A stretch of 64,000 nucleotides of DNA from NCBI GenBank assembly GCA_964621185.1, contig CAZULM010000001.1, forward strand, positions 124,001 through 188,000, in the 5' to 3' direction. Origin of the DNA: M3007 sp964621185 (GTDB lineage Bacteria > Bacteroidota > Bacteroidia > Chitinophagales > Saprospiraceae). Shown here in pieces: positions 43,361-51,691 of this stretch (the stretch's first letter is position 1; every line of letters begins with the position of its first letter). The notes beneath the pieces were generated by a model. It searched no databases, was not told where the DNA came from, and worked only from the letters and a program-made list of their open reading frames with translations. The translations under genes were made by a program, and so were the position numbers.

Positions 43361-44410
43361 ATGAACACTTCCAATGCCATCGCCCCCGCGCTCCTCACCC
43401 GCGACCAGTTCAGGGTCGCCGTGTTCGAGCGCGACAAAAACCGCTGCGTGATTTGCGGCGAACCTGCCCAAGATGCCCACCATATCCTGGAACGCCGCTT
43501 GTTCAGGCGCGAACACGAAAAAGGGGGGTATTTCCTCGACAACGGCGCTTCCCTTTGCGGCGCCCACCATATTCAGGCAGAAGAGACCACCCTCAGTTGT
43601 GACGAGATCAGGGAACGCTGCGGGATACAGCGCATCGTGCTTCCGGAACACCTGTACGACGACATGCCCTACGACAAATGGGGCAACATCATCACCCCCA
43701 CGGGCCGGCTCAAAGGCGAGCTGTTCTACGACGAATCGGTGCAAAAAATCTTGAAAGGCGACGATTTCCTCAAATACGTGAAATACCCGCGTACCTACCA
43801 CGTACACTGGAGCGCTGGCACCAAGGACGACAAGATGCTCCCCGACGACGCGCAATTCGTTGGTAAGGAAGTTGTCGTGACGGCCAAAATGGACGGCCAA
43901 AACTTCACGGGCTACAACGACTATTGCCATGCCCGAAGCACAGACTCTGGCAGCCATCCATCTATGGCCATGGCCAAGGACATCTGGTTCCGCCGGGCAT
44001 ACCTGCTCGACGACGACATGCGCGTGGTATGCGAAAACCTCCATGCAAAACACACCATCCACTACCAGCATTTGAGCGCCTTCCTGTTCGTCACCTCCGT
44101 TTGGGTAAATGACCAGTGCCTCGACTGGCAAGAGACATGTGAATACGCGGGCATATTGGACTTGCCCATGCCCGACGTCGTTTATGCCGGATTGTACGAC
44201 CGGGAGCACATCCTGGAGGCTTTTGGCCAATACAAAAAGCGACAAAAGGATGCCGTAGAGGGTTATGTCATCCGCTTACAGGGCGCTTTCCGGTATGCAG
44301 AATTCAGTAAGTCGGTGGCGAAGTTTGTGGAGCCGGGGTTTCGGCAAGAGCCTAACGATGCGCACGGGAACTGGATGAGCAGGAAGATGGTAGAGAACGG
44401 GCTACAATAA
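43361..44410 (+). CDS. HNH nuclease-like domain fused to an RNA ligase
   Basis: The 349-residue protein joins two modules. Residues 18-70 form an HNH/treble-clef fold: FRVAVFERDKNRCVICGEPA with C29 and C32, then DAHHILERR (H40, H41), N61 in LDNGASLCGAHH, C66, H69 and H70, all intact. Residues 165-325 are a nucleotidyltransferase of the RNA/DNA ligase superfamily: motif I VVVTAKMDG with adenylated K176, a motif III-like VVCENL (E225), motif IV EGYVIRL (E300) and motif V-like SKSVAKFV. The T4 Rnl2/Rnl1-like group is likely. A protein that can both cut and seal nucleic acid is plausible, but neither activity is shown. Start ATG at 43361. Confidence 0.85.
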   Translation: MNTSNAIAPALLTRDQFRVAVFERDKNRCVICGEPAQDAHHILERRLFRREHEKGGYFLDNGASLCGAHHIQAEETTLSCDEIRERCGIQRIVLPEHLYDDMPYDKWGNIITPTGRLKGELFYDESVQKILKGDDFLKYVKYPRTYHVHWSAGTKDDKMLPDDAQFVGKEVVVTAKMDGQNFTGYNDYCHARSTDSGSHPSMAMAKDIWFRRAYLLDDDMRVVCENLHAKHTIHYQHLSAFLFVTSVWVNDQCLDWQETCEYAGILDLPMPDVVYAGLYDREHILEAFGQYKKRQKDAVEGYVIRLQGAFRYAEFSKSVAKFVEPGFRQEPNDAHGNWMSRKMVENGLQ

Positions 44411-44411
44411 A

Positions 44412-44430
44412 CTTAACCTTAACTTAATAT
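44412..44430 (+). promoter_or_regulatory. Candidate Pho box upstream of the phosphate operon
   Basis: CTTAACCT (44412-44419), TAA, CTTAATAT (44423-44430) is a direct repeat with an 11-bp period, the spacing used by PhoB/PhoP-type response regulators, and the first half equals the cyanobacterial Pho-box unit. It lies 79 bp before the porin start. Confidence 0.5.
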
Positions 44431-44508
44431 CAATCCTTCCTCCATCCCCTGCCCCTGTGACGACCTTTGCCCCGACATTCGGTCGCATACTTAAAATTGT
44501 TCCTAACC

Positions 44509-45738
44509 ATGCTACGCACATTCACGATAGCGCTGCTGCTCGCAGCAGCAATGTCGGGCCTATTTGCCCAAACCAACCCTGAACCTGCATCCAAAGACAA
44601 AGAGGCCCCCGCCGCCCCCAAGCCACCAGAAAAAAAATGGTACGAGATCATAAAACTATCCGGCTATTCCCAAGTGCGCTACAACCGACTGCTTGAAACC
44701 AACCCGGACCTCGGCTGCGAGCAGTGCGACAAATCCTGGGGCGACAACAACGGCTTCTTCTTCCGCCGAATCCGCTTGAAATTTTCGGGATACCTCCACA
44801 AACAAGTGTATTTCTACATCCAAACCGACTTCGCCAGCGCCGTTTCTTCCAACCTGCATTATGGCCAATTACGCGACGCCTACTTCGACTTCGGCCTGGA
44901 CAAAAACAACGAGTTCCGAATCCGTGTGGGACAAAGCAAAGTACCCTTCGGCTTTGAAAACCTCCAGTCGAGCCAAAACCGACTGCCCCTCGACCGCGAC
45001 GACGCACTCAACAGCGCAGCACCCAATGAGCGCGACCTGGGCGCTTTCTTTATGTATGCGCCCAAAGTGGCCCGCGAGCACTTTGCCGCACTGACGAAAG
45101 ACGGCCTCCGCGGTTCGGGCGACTACGGCGTATTTGCCGTTGGCGTGTATGACGGCCAAACAGCCAACAAGCCCGAAGTGAACAACAACCAACACGTGGT
45201 AGCACGCCTCTCCTACCCTTTCAAGCTCAAAAGCGGACAATTTATCGAACCTGGCATTCAGGCTTACACCGGCAAATTCGACCTGCTGAGCACTACCAAA
45301 AACGTAAAATCAGCGCCCAACAACCGCTATACCGACGAACGGGTAGCAGCCTCTATCGTGGTTTACCCGCAACCCTTCGGCTTCCAGGCGGAATACAATC
45401 TAGGCAAAAGCCCCGAGTACAACACCCAAACCGATACCATCGAAACCTCCAACCTGAAAGGCGGCTACGTGATGGCGCACTACAATCTGTGGTACAAAAA
45501 GCAACTGTTTTCGCCTTTTGTGCGGTACCAATTTTATGATGGCGGCAAAAAACACGAACTGGATGCCCGCAGCTACTCCGTCCGCGACTGGGAAATCGGC
45601 GTTGAATGGCAGCCCGTCAAAAACATGGAAATAAACGCCACCTACACCATTGCTGACCGCCGCTACGAAGACAAAGCCAATCCTGTAAACCGCCAAAAAG
45701 GCAACCTGCTGCGCTTGCAGCTACAAGTGAACTATTAA
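44509..45738 (+). CDS. Phosphate-selective porin O/P family protein
   Basis: The 409-residue product has a signal peptide ending LFAQ, then a proline-rich linker and a beta barrel of the porin O/P type: IKLSGYSQVRYN, RRIRLKFSGYLHKQVYFYIQTDFA, YFDFGLDKNNEFRIRVGQSKVPFGFE near residue 145, and a terminal LLRLQLQVNY. ATG at 44509 is chosen because one 14 codons upstream breaks the signal peptide. Such porins pass phosphate across the outer membrane under phosphate limitation. It heads the operon porin-pstSCAB-phoU and follows the candidate Pho box. Confidence 0.9.
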   Translation: MLRTFTIALLLAAAMSGLFAQTNPEPASKDKEAPAAPKPPEKKWYEIIKLSGYSQVRYNRLLETNPDLGCEQCDKSWGDNNGFFFRRIRLKFSGYLHKQVYFYIQTDFASAVSSNLHYGQLRDAYFDFGLDKNNEFRIRVGQSKVPFGFENLQSSQNRLPLDRDDALNSAAPNERDLGAFFMYAPKVAREHFAALTKDGLRGSGDYGVFAVGVYDGQTANKPEVNNNQHVVARLSYPFKLKSGQFIEPGIQAYTGKFDLLSTTKNVKSAPNNRYTDERVAASIVVYPQPFGFQAEYNLGKSPEYNTQTDTIETSNLKGGYVMAHYNLWYKKQLFSPFVRYQFYDGGKKHELDARSYSVRDWEIGVEWQPVKNMEINATYTIADRRYEDKANPVNRQKGNLLRLQLQVNY

Positions 45739-45766
45739 TTTCAACATCAATAAAAAGACATACAAC

Positions 45767-46627
45767 ATGAAAAACAACTGGATCGCCATTGCTACCATTT
45801 GCCTCCTGGCCATGGCCTGCAACAACCAACCCGCTTCCGACAAGGCTGCAGGAAACAACAGCAATACCGCTATTTCGGTGAAAGGCTCCGACACCGTATT
45901 GCCGCTCAGCCAAAAAGAAGCTGAAGTATTCATGCAGGCCAACCCCGGCACTTCCATCTCCATCGTCGGCGGCGGCAGCGGCACGGGCATCACCGCCCTG
46001 CTCGACGGCACAACCGATATCTGCATGTCGTCGCGCGACCTCAAAGCAGGAGAAAAGCTCAAGTTTCAGGAGAAACAAATGGAAATCAAAGAAGTGGTGG
46101 TGGGCTTTGACGCGCTTTCTGTAATCGTCAACCCTAAAAACCCGGTGGACAAGCTGACGCGCGAGCAATTGGAAAAGATTTTCACCGGCGAAATCACCAA
46201 CTGGAAAGAGGTAGGCGGCAAAGACGCGAAAATCGTCGCCTACAGCCGGGAGAGCTCCTCCGGCACTTATGAATTTTTCAAAGAGCACGTGATGGACAAG
46301 AAAAACTACGCCGCCACCGCCCTCAACATGCCCGCAACGGGCGCTATCGTGCAGTCGGTGAGCCAAACAGAAGGCGCCATCGGCTACATCGGCCTGGCAT
46401 ACACCACGCCCAGCGTCAAATCGCTGAATGTCTCTTATGATCAGGGCAAAACCTACGTGGAGCCAACCGTAGCAGGCGCAAAAGATAAAAGTTACCCGAT
46501 TGCGCGGCCTTTGTTCTACTTTTACGATGCAAAAAGCGAGGCAAAAGTGAAAGGCTTTGTCGATTACATCCTCTCTGATGCAGGGCAAAAGATCGTGGCA
46601 GAAATTGGCTACGTGCCCGTTAAATAA
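45767..46627 (+). CDS. pstS: Phosphate-binding lipoprotein PstS
   Basis: This 286-residue protein has a lipobox (CLLAMACNN, Cys18) and the PBP-like fold for phosphate: ISVKGSDTVLPLSQ, GGGSGTGITALLDGTTDICMSSRDLK (the SGxG..A...G loops that bind phosphate), NPVDKLTREQLEKIFTGEITNW, SRESSSGTYEFF and AIGYIGLAYT. It captures phosphate in the periplasm and gives it to PstCA. The gene lies 28 bp past the porin stop, and pstC begins 22 bp past its own stop. Confidence 0.95.
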   Translation: MKNNWIAIATICLLAMACNNQPASDKAAGNNSNTAISVKGSDTVLPLSQKEAEVFMQANPGTSISIVGGGSGTGITALLDGTTDICMSSRDLKAGEKLKFQEKQMEIKEVVVGFDALSVIVNPKNPVDKLTREQLEKIFTGEITNWKEVGGKDAKIVAYSRESSSGTYEFFKEHVMDKKNYAATALNMPATGAIVQSVSQTEGAIGYIGLAYTTPSVKSLNVSYDQGKTYVEPTVAGAKDKSYPIARPLFYFYDAKSEAKVKGFVDYILSDAGQKIVAEIGYVPVK

Positions 46628-46649
46628 AAAAGTATTTCAACAACCAAAC

Positions 46650-47849
46650 ATGAAAATCAGCCGGATTTTGGGCAAATCAATGGAGAGTGTGGTGAAGGCT
46701 TGCGGTTATATGTCGGCCTTCACCGTTATCCTCATTGTGCTTTTCCTCTTCCGGGAAGGCATCAGCTTCTTTACCCTCACCCCCTTGGAGGAAGGGTATT
46801 CGCTCTGGGTGCACCAAAGCAACCCCGTGCAAAAGCTCTCTGCTGCTGAAGTGAAGGACATATTCGACCAGAAAATCACCAATTGGAGCGTTGTCAGAGG
46901 CCCTGATTTGCCCATCGGCCGCCTGACACTCGACGAACTGGCAGATGCCTATTCCGAGGAGCAATTAGGCGCATCGTTCGAGCGCATCCCCGATTGTATC
47001 AGTCATTATCTCGACAGCTTGCCCGGCACGCTGGCTTTTTTTAGCGACCAGCGCGTCGGGCATGGCCTGCCGAATGGGCGGCGGCTCGACATGGACAGAA
47101 TCACGCCTGCCGGGTTTATTTCGGACACGGAATGGTTCCCAACCGCCATGCCTGCTGCACGGATGGGCGTGATGCCCTTGTTGCTGGGCACGCTGATGGT
47201 GGCTTTTTTCTCCATCTTGTTTGCGCTGCCCCTGGGTTTGGCTGCTGCCATTTACCTCGCCGAAATCGCCGACGAGCGCGTGCGCAAGCTGTTGAAGCCA
47301 ATGATCGAACTGCTGGCTGGCATCCCTTCGGTGGTGTACGGTTTTTTTGGCCTCGTGGTGATCGTACCGCTGGTGCAGGAAACCTTCCATTTGCCGGTAG
47401 GCGAAACAGCGCTCGCGGGCAGTATCGTGCTGGGCATCATGGCTTTGCCCACCATCATCACCGTCTCGGAAGATGCCCTGCGCACCACGCCGCGTTACAT
47501 GAAAGAAGCGAGCCTGGCCCTGGGCGCCTCGCATTGGCAAACCATCAAAAACGTAATTGTGCCGTACGCCGCTTCAGGCATCACCGCTGCGGCTATTTTG
47601 GGCATCGGGCGCGCCATCGGGGAAACCATGGCGGTATTGATGGTGACAGGCAACAGCGCCATCATGCCCACCTCGCTGCTGCAGCCCGTGCGCACCATAC
47701 CGGCCACCATCGCCGCCGAACTGGGCGAAGCGCCCTTTGGCGGCCTGCACTTCAAAGCATTGTTCGCGCTCGGCTGCATATTGTTCCTGATCACGCTCGC
47801 CATCAACCTTGTAGTTGAAAGGGTGATACAAAGGCGTCAAAACAACTGA
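46650..47849 (+). CDS. pstC: Phosphate ABC transporter permease PstC with PstS-like periplasmic insert
   Basis: The 399-residue permease has a first helix at ~20-40, then a long periplasmic insert (~52-160) before the usual core at ~172-395: ALPLGLAAAIYLAEIADERVR, ELLAGIPSVVYGFFGL, ASLALGASHWQTIKNVIVPYA (EAA-type loop), GIGRAIGETMAVLMV. The insert contains NPVQKLSAAEVKDIFDQKIT, which strongly resembles NPVDKLTREQLEKIFTGEIT of the neighbouring PstS, and PGTLAFFSDQRV, which resembles the PBP GAIGYIGLAY strand. So it looks like a reduced PstS lobe. ATG at 46650 is preferred to a frame opening inside pstS. Confidence 0.92.
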   Translation: MKISRILGKSMESVVKACGYMSAFTVILIVLFLFREGISFFTLTPLEEGYSLWVHQSNPVQKLSAAEVKDIFDQKITNWSVVRGPDLPIGRLTLDELADAYSEEQLGASFERIPDCISHYLDSLPGTLAFFSDQRVGHGLPNGRRLDMDRITPAGFISDTEWFPTAMPAARMGVMPLLLGTLMVAFFSILFALPLGLAAAIYLAEIADERVRKLLKPMIELLAGIPSVVYGFFGLVVIVPLVQETFHLPVGETALAGSIVLGIMALPTIITVSEDALRTTPRYMKEASLALGASHWQTIKNVIVPYAASGITAAAILGIGRAIGETMAVLMVTGNSAIMPTSLLQPVRTIPATIAAELGEAPFGGLHFKALFALGCILFLITLAINLVVERVIQRRQNN

Positions 47850-47851
47850 CT

Positions 47852-48730
47852 ATGGAAATCCCAAAAGGAGTAGATCGGCGAAAACGGTTCGTAGAAACAA
47901 TCATGTTCTGGTTGGCGCGATGCCTTAGTTATGGCATCGTGGCCATACTGCTGTTGATCCTGCTTTTTATCGCAAAACAAGGAATCGGTGTCATCAACTG
48001 GAGTTTTCTGACAGAAAGCCCAACAGATGGCATGACTGGTGGCGGCATATTCCCCGCCATTGTCGGCACCGTATTGCTGGTGATAGGCAGCATGTTGGCT
48101 GCCGTGCCTGCGGGCATCCTGGCGGGCATTTATGTCAACGAATATGCCAAAGACGGCCCCACCAAAACCTTCATCAAGATGATGACCAACAACCTGGCCG
48201 GCATCCCTTCCATAATTTTCGGCTTGTTCGGCATGGCTTTGTTCGTAAACCAACTCGGTTTCGGCGCTTCTATCTTAGCCGGCTCGCTCACCCTGGGCTT
48301 GTTGGCATTGCCCGTAGTGATCCGCACGACCGAAGAAAGCCTGAAATCGGTGCCAGACACCTTCCGCCAGGCCAGTTACGGACTGGGCGCCTCCAAATGG
48401 TACACGATCCGCAAAGTGGTGCTGCCCAGCGCTCTCCCCAATATCCTGACAGGCGTGATCCTGGCCATTGGCCGCGTTTCAGGGGAAACCGCGCCCATCC
48501 TCTTTACGGTGGCCGCCTATTTTTTACCAAAACTGCCATCCAGTATATTGGACCAGTGCATGGCCCTGCCCTATCACTTGTACGTCATTTCAACCAGCGG
48601 CACCAACATCGAAGCTTCCCGGCCCATCGCCTATGGAACGGCTTTGGTGCTGATTTTGATCGTACTGGGCGCCAACCTGGCGGCAACGGCACTGCGTAAT
48701 TTTTTTGGAAAACGCGTAAAAACGAACTGA
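47852..48730 (+). CDS. pstA: Phosphate ABC transporter permease PstA
   Basis: The 292-residue permease has six predicted membrane helices and the PstA core: GGIFPAIVGTVLLVIGSML, VPAGILAGIYVNEYA, NNLAGIPSIIFGLFGM, RQASYGLGASKWYTIRKVVLP (ATPase-contact loop), ILAIGRVSGETAPILFT. It forms the channel with PstC. It begins 2 bp after the pstC stop codon, indicating translational coupling. Confidence 0.96.
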   Translation: MEIPKGVDRRKRFVETIMFWLARCLSYGIVAILLLILLFIAKQGIGVINWSFLTESPTDGMTGGGIFPAIVGTVLLVIGSMLAAVPAGILAGIYVNEYAKDGPTKTFIKMMTNNLAGIPSIIFGLFGMALFVNQLGFGASILAGSLTLGLLALPVVIRTTEESLKSVPDTFRQASYGLGASKWYTIRKVVLPSALPNILTGVILAIGRVSGETAPILFTVAAYFLPKLPSSILDQCMALPYHLYVISTSGTNIEASRPIAYGTALVLILIVLGANLAATALRNFFGKRVKTN

Positions 48731-48737
48731 CCGTTAC

Positions 48738-49520
48738 ATGAAAGATAAAGCAGCAGAAAAAGAAAAGCTCAAGATCAGCACCGAGGATGTACACCTGTAC
48801 TACGGGGAGTTTCATGCACTCAAAGGCATAAACCTCCAAATCAAGGAAAATACCGTCACTGCCCTGATCGGTCCATCCGGTTGCGGCAAATCGACCTACC
48901 TGCGCATTTTCAACCGCATGAACGACCTGATCGACAACGTGCGCATCACCGGAAAAATCGAGATCGACGGACAAGACATCTATAATATCAGGAACGACCA
49001 GGTCGACCAACTGCGCCGCAATGTGGGTATGGTGTTCCAAAAGCCCAACCCCTTTCCCAAAAGTATTTATGAAAACGTAGCCTATGGCCTCCGCGTCAAT
49101 GGTATCCGCGACAAAGCTTTTATCGACAGTCAGGTGGAAAGGAGCCTGCATCAAGCCGCACTCTGGGAAGAAGTGAAGGACAAGCTCCATAAATCGGCCT
49201 TCGAATTGTCGGGCGGCCAGCAGCAACGCCTCTGCATCGCCCGCGCATTGGCCATCGAGCCATCTGTATTGCTGATGGACGAACCCGCCTCCGCCCTCGA
49301 CCCGCTTTCAACCGCCAAGATCGAAGACCTTATCTTTGAGCTCAGAAAAGAATTTACCATCATCATCGTCACCCACAACATGCAGCAAGCGAGCCGGGTC
49401 AGCGACAACACCGCGTTTTTCTACCTCGGGGAATTGGTGGAATATGGCAGCACCCGGAAAATATTCACCAACCCAGTAGAACAAAGAACCGAAAACTACA
49501 TCTCCGGCCGATTTGGTTGA
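48738..49520 (+). CDS. pstB: Phosphate ABC transporter ATP-binding protein PstB
   Basis: This 260-residue ATPase has VHLYYGEFHALKGINL (A-loop Tyr), Walker A GPSGCGKST, the PstB-specific LRIFNRMNDLI, FQKPNPFPKSIYENVAYGLR, signature LSGGQQQRLCIARALA, Walker B LLMDEPASALDP and H-loop THNMQQA. It powers phosphate import through PstCA and with PhoU relays phosphate status. It is 7 bp past pstA. A tandem-word block separates it from phoU. Confidence 0.97.
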   Translation: MKDKAAEKEKLKISTEDVHLYYGEFHALKGINLQIKENTVTALIGPSGCGKSTYLRIFNRMNDLIDNVRITGKIEIDGQDIYNIRNDQVDQLRRNVGMVFQKPNPFPKSIYENVAYGLRVNGIRDKAFIDSQVERSLHQAALWEEVKDKLHKSAFELSGGQQQRLCIARALAIEPSVLLMDEPASALDPLSTAKIEDLIFELRKEFTIIIVTHNMQQASRVSDNTAFFYLGELVEYGSTRKIFTNPVEQRTENYISGRFG

Positions 49521-49640
49521 TACGGCTGTTGGCTGTTGGCCATTAGCTGTTGGCCGTTAGCTATTTGCCATTTGCCCCTTGCCAACTTGCCATTTGCCCA
49601 TTTGCCCCTTGCCAATTTGCCTTTTGCCCATTTTTAAGTT
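49521..49640. repeat. GGCTGTTGGC and TTGCCATTTGCCC tandem words within the pst operon
   Basis: 49524-49562 has GCTGTTGGC(C) words and 49563-49632 has TTTGCC(A)/CCTTGCCAA words in tandem. Here the second half is not the complement of the first. If read through, it gives a low-complexity peptide in frame with PhoU, which is why the later phoU ATG is chosen. Confidence 0.75.
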
Positions 49641-49648
49641 CCTACGCC

Positions 49649-50347
49649 ATGACACATTTAGATACCGAACTGCATATCCTCAAAAAAGACGTCCTTGAGA
49701 TGTGGAACCTCGTCCTGCGCCAATTGGAAGACGGCCAGGAAGCATTGGTCAATTTCGACCGCGACCTCGCCATGCAGGTCATGGAGAACGAAAAAAGGGT
49801 CAATGGCCTCGACCTTAAGATTGACCGCGATTGCGAGGACATGTTCGCCCTCTTCAAGCCCGTCGCCACCGACCTGCGCTTCACCCTGGCTGCCATGAAC
49901 ATCTCCAACAACCTGGAACGCATCGGCGACATCGCCGCCAGCGTAGCCAAGTTTGTGCTGGTGGCCGATCAGAATTTTCCGAAAGAGCTGCTGCAACGCA
50001 CCCGCATCGTGGAAATGTACGGCATCGCCAAGGAAATGCTGGCCGACACCCTGGAGGCATTCGACGCCGAAGATACCCGCCTCGTGCGCACCATTTTTAA
50101 GCGTGATAAAATGCTGGATGCCATCGACACCGAAGCGCTCGACACCGTAACGGCCTGTATCAAAGACCATCCGGACGAAGTGCGCAACGCGCTGCTGGTA
50201 TTGTCAATGATCCGAAAACTGGAACGCATCGGCGACCAAACGAAGAATATTGCCGAAGAGGTGGTGTTCTATTATGAGGCCAAGGTGTTGAAGCACAAAA
50301 AACGCAAGAAGCAGATGCGGATGCTGGATGAAGACCCGGATGAGTAG
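49649..50347 (+). CDS. phoU: Phosphate-signalling regulator PhoU
   Basis: The 232-residue protein has the two PhoU helical repeats: MWNLVLRQLEDGQEALVNFD, the metal-binding-type VATDLRFTLAAMNISNNLERIGDIAASVAKF near residue 70, and its second copy LLVLSMIRKLERIGDQTKNIAEEVVFY near 185 (ExxxD motifs). PhoU restrains Pst transport and the sensor kinase when phosphate is plentiful. ATG at 49649 (MTHLDTE) begins the conserved chain; an in-frame ATG at 49550 would add 33 residues encoded by repeat words. It converges on the RES toxin gene. Confidence 0.94.
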   Translation: MTHLDTELHILKKDVLEMWNLVLRQLEDGQEALVNFDRDLAMQVMENEKRVNGLDLKIDRDCEDMFALFKPVATDLRFTLAAMNISNNLERIGDIAASVAKFVLVADQNFPKELLQRTRIVEMYGIAKEMLADTLEAFDAEDTRLVRTIFKRDKMLDAIDTEALDTVTACIKDHPDEVRNALLVLSMIRKLERIGDQTKNIAEEVVFYYEAKVLKHKKRKKQMRMLDEDPDE

Positions 50348-50353
50348 TTCAAG

Positions 50354-50815
50354 TCATCGGATCAGAAGGCGTTTATCAAACTCGAATGGCTCGCTATCAA
50401 TAATTTCAATGCGATGAAAGCTTTCGTGGTGCGGATTCAGGACAAAATTGGCTTCACCCTGAACCACAGCGGAAGGAACTTTTAGTACTGCAGCTTTATT
50501 CATAGAAACAAAGTCGTCGCCAATTGCTTTCGTATTTTCGGAATGTGGAAAAACCTTCCAGTTTGTTGGCAGGTCAGCTTCCTTCATAACTTCGCAATAA
50601 AGGTCGTCGGAAATTTCAATGTGTACCAGCCAAAAATCAGGCGGCATAATGTGCAGGGGCAGGTGTACTGCAACTTCAACCGTACAAAGTGCCCTGCTGG
50701 CAGCGGTGTACACCATTGGAACTCCTATGCTATTCCAACGCCCACCCACCAGCCCTGCTCCACGGCCAGAAAGATCATTTTTGTATTGTGCTTTTGAAAG
50801 CCGAAAAACAATCAT
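50354..50815 (-). CDS. RES-domain toxin
   Basis: The 153-residue protein is a RES domain: FRLSKAQYKNDLSGRGAGLVGGRWNSIGVPMVYTA (conserved R, E/GRWN and Y positions), SRALCTVEVAVHL with the conserved glutamate, and AVVQGEANFVLNPHHESF. Characterised RES toxins break down NAD+. The gene overlaps the antitoxin stop by 4 bp (ATGA), typical of a coupled TA operon. It reads toward phoU. Confidence 0.93.
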   Translation of the reverse strand: MIVFRLSKAQYKNDLSGRGAGLVGGRWNSIGVPMVYTAASRALCTVEVAVHLPLHIMPPDFWLVHIEISDDLYCEVMKEADLPTNWKVFPHSENTKAIGDDFVSMNKAAVLKVPSAVVQGEANFVLNPHHESFHRIEIIDSEPFEFDKRLLIR

Positions 50816-51249
50816 ACAAAAATGCCGTTTTCAATGCGGAATAGTTCATCCTTTAATATCTGGAGGCCAAATGTACTGTTCAACAGTGATTTTGGCTTTA
50901 CCCCACCCAAAGCTATGTTGTCTGTATTTAGCCAATCATGGAATGGGCTCAAGCCGCCAAATACAGATTCCCCTCTTTTTAATACTTGTGCAATGCCAAG
51001 CGCCCGTTCTGAGTATATGGGGTCAAGCGCTGTGTTCTCTGCTTTGTAGCGTTGCAATGTGCGCTCTGTAAGCTGCACCAATTCAGCCCATTCCTTCATA
51101 GAAAAGGGGCTTTGGTCGATCATTGCTTGAAAGACCTGGAACGCTAACCCTGCTTGGGAGATTGCCATCAAATGGAATGGGTTGGTAAGCTGCGGTATTA
51201 ACCGGGCATACGCAGCTTCTGGTTCGGATACTTTGGAATCATTTACCAT
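50812..51249 (-). CDS. Xre/MbcA/ParS-type antitoxin of the RES toxin
   Basis: The 145-residue protein is the DUF2384 type of antitoxin. It has an N-terminal Xre-like helical region (QAMIDQSPFSMKEWAELVQLTERTLQRYK) and the C-terminal toxin-binding helices (GESVFGGLSPFHDWLNTDNIALGGVKPKSLL). ATG at 51249 (MVNDSK) is preferred over one 11 codons upstream because a perfect 12-bp palindrome lies right before it, where an operator is expected. Confidence 0.9.
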   Translation of the reverse strand: MVNDSKVSEPEAAYARLIPQLTNPFHLMAISQAGLAFQVFQAMIDQSPFSMKEWAELVQLTERTLQRYKAENTALDPIYSERALGIAQVLKRGESVFGGLSPFHDWLNTDNIALGGVKPKSLLNSTFGLQILKDELFRIENGIFV

Positions 51250-51254
51250 AGAGC

Positions 51255-51289
51255 ACGAAATTTGTCCGTAAATATACGACAAATTTCGT
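51255..51289 (-). promoter_or_regulatory. Palindromic operator/promoter of the RES/Xre module
   Basis: ACGAAATTTGTC at 51255-51266 and its exact complement at 51278-51289 flank an 11-nt centre. On minus the centre carries TATATTTAC, close to a -7 element. Antitoxin binding here would block the promoter, giving autoregulation, but the site also lies only 6 bp from the ATG. Confidence 0.65.
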
Positions 51290-51317
51290 TGCCTCCGAAA
51301 ATTCCTTCACATTGTTT

Positions 51318-51671
51318 TTACTTTGAGTGCCGAATTCGTAGCCGTCTCCAATCCAAAACAGCAAATCCACCAACCAATGCACTCCATTGTCCTTGAATTG
51401 CTTTCACCACCATTTCGGTTTTCCTAAACCCATCAAATCCCCCCAACCGGATAAATAATATTCCCCGATGAGGCAATTGGAGGCGAACCACCAATTCACC
51501 AAAATCTTTGTCCTCAGTAATTAGAAGGGCATTTTGTTCAACCGCTACATTTAAGACCTCAGTATCAGAGATGCTTGGCGCTTCTTCTACTACCGCCCAA
51601 ACTTCAAATTCAGCAGCTCGTAGAGCTTCAACAATCCTAAAATCGACACTTTCATCAGCTACAATTTTCAT
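51318..51671 (-). CDS. DUF5615 PIN-like protein (presumed toxin)
   Basis: The 117-residue protein has the DUF5615 pattern: KIVADESVDFRIVEALRAAE at the N-terminus (acidic D5, E6-type position), SDTEVLNVA, and LLITEDKDFGELVVR near residue 50, which carry the acidic residues of a PIN-like nuclease active site, then GILFIRLGG. It follows the DUF433 gene by 20 bp, the usual order for this presumed toxin-antitoxin pair. Confidence 0.88.
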   Translation of the reverse strand: MKIVADESVDFRIVEALRAAEFEVWAVVEEAPSISDTEVLNVAVEQNALLITEDKDFGELVVRLQLPHRGILFIRLGGFDGFRKTEMVVKAIQGQWSALVGGFAVLDWRRLRIRHSK

Positions 51672-51691
51672 GCTGCCGTCATTATTAAAAG

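Noticed and set aside
43292..44245. A 317-codon minus-strand open frame opposite the HNH-RNA ligase gene
   Set aside because: The plus-strand frame carries all HNH and ligase motifs; the antisense one has none.
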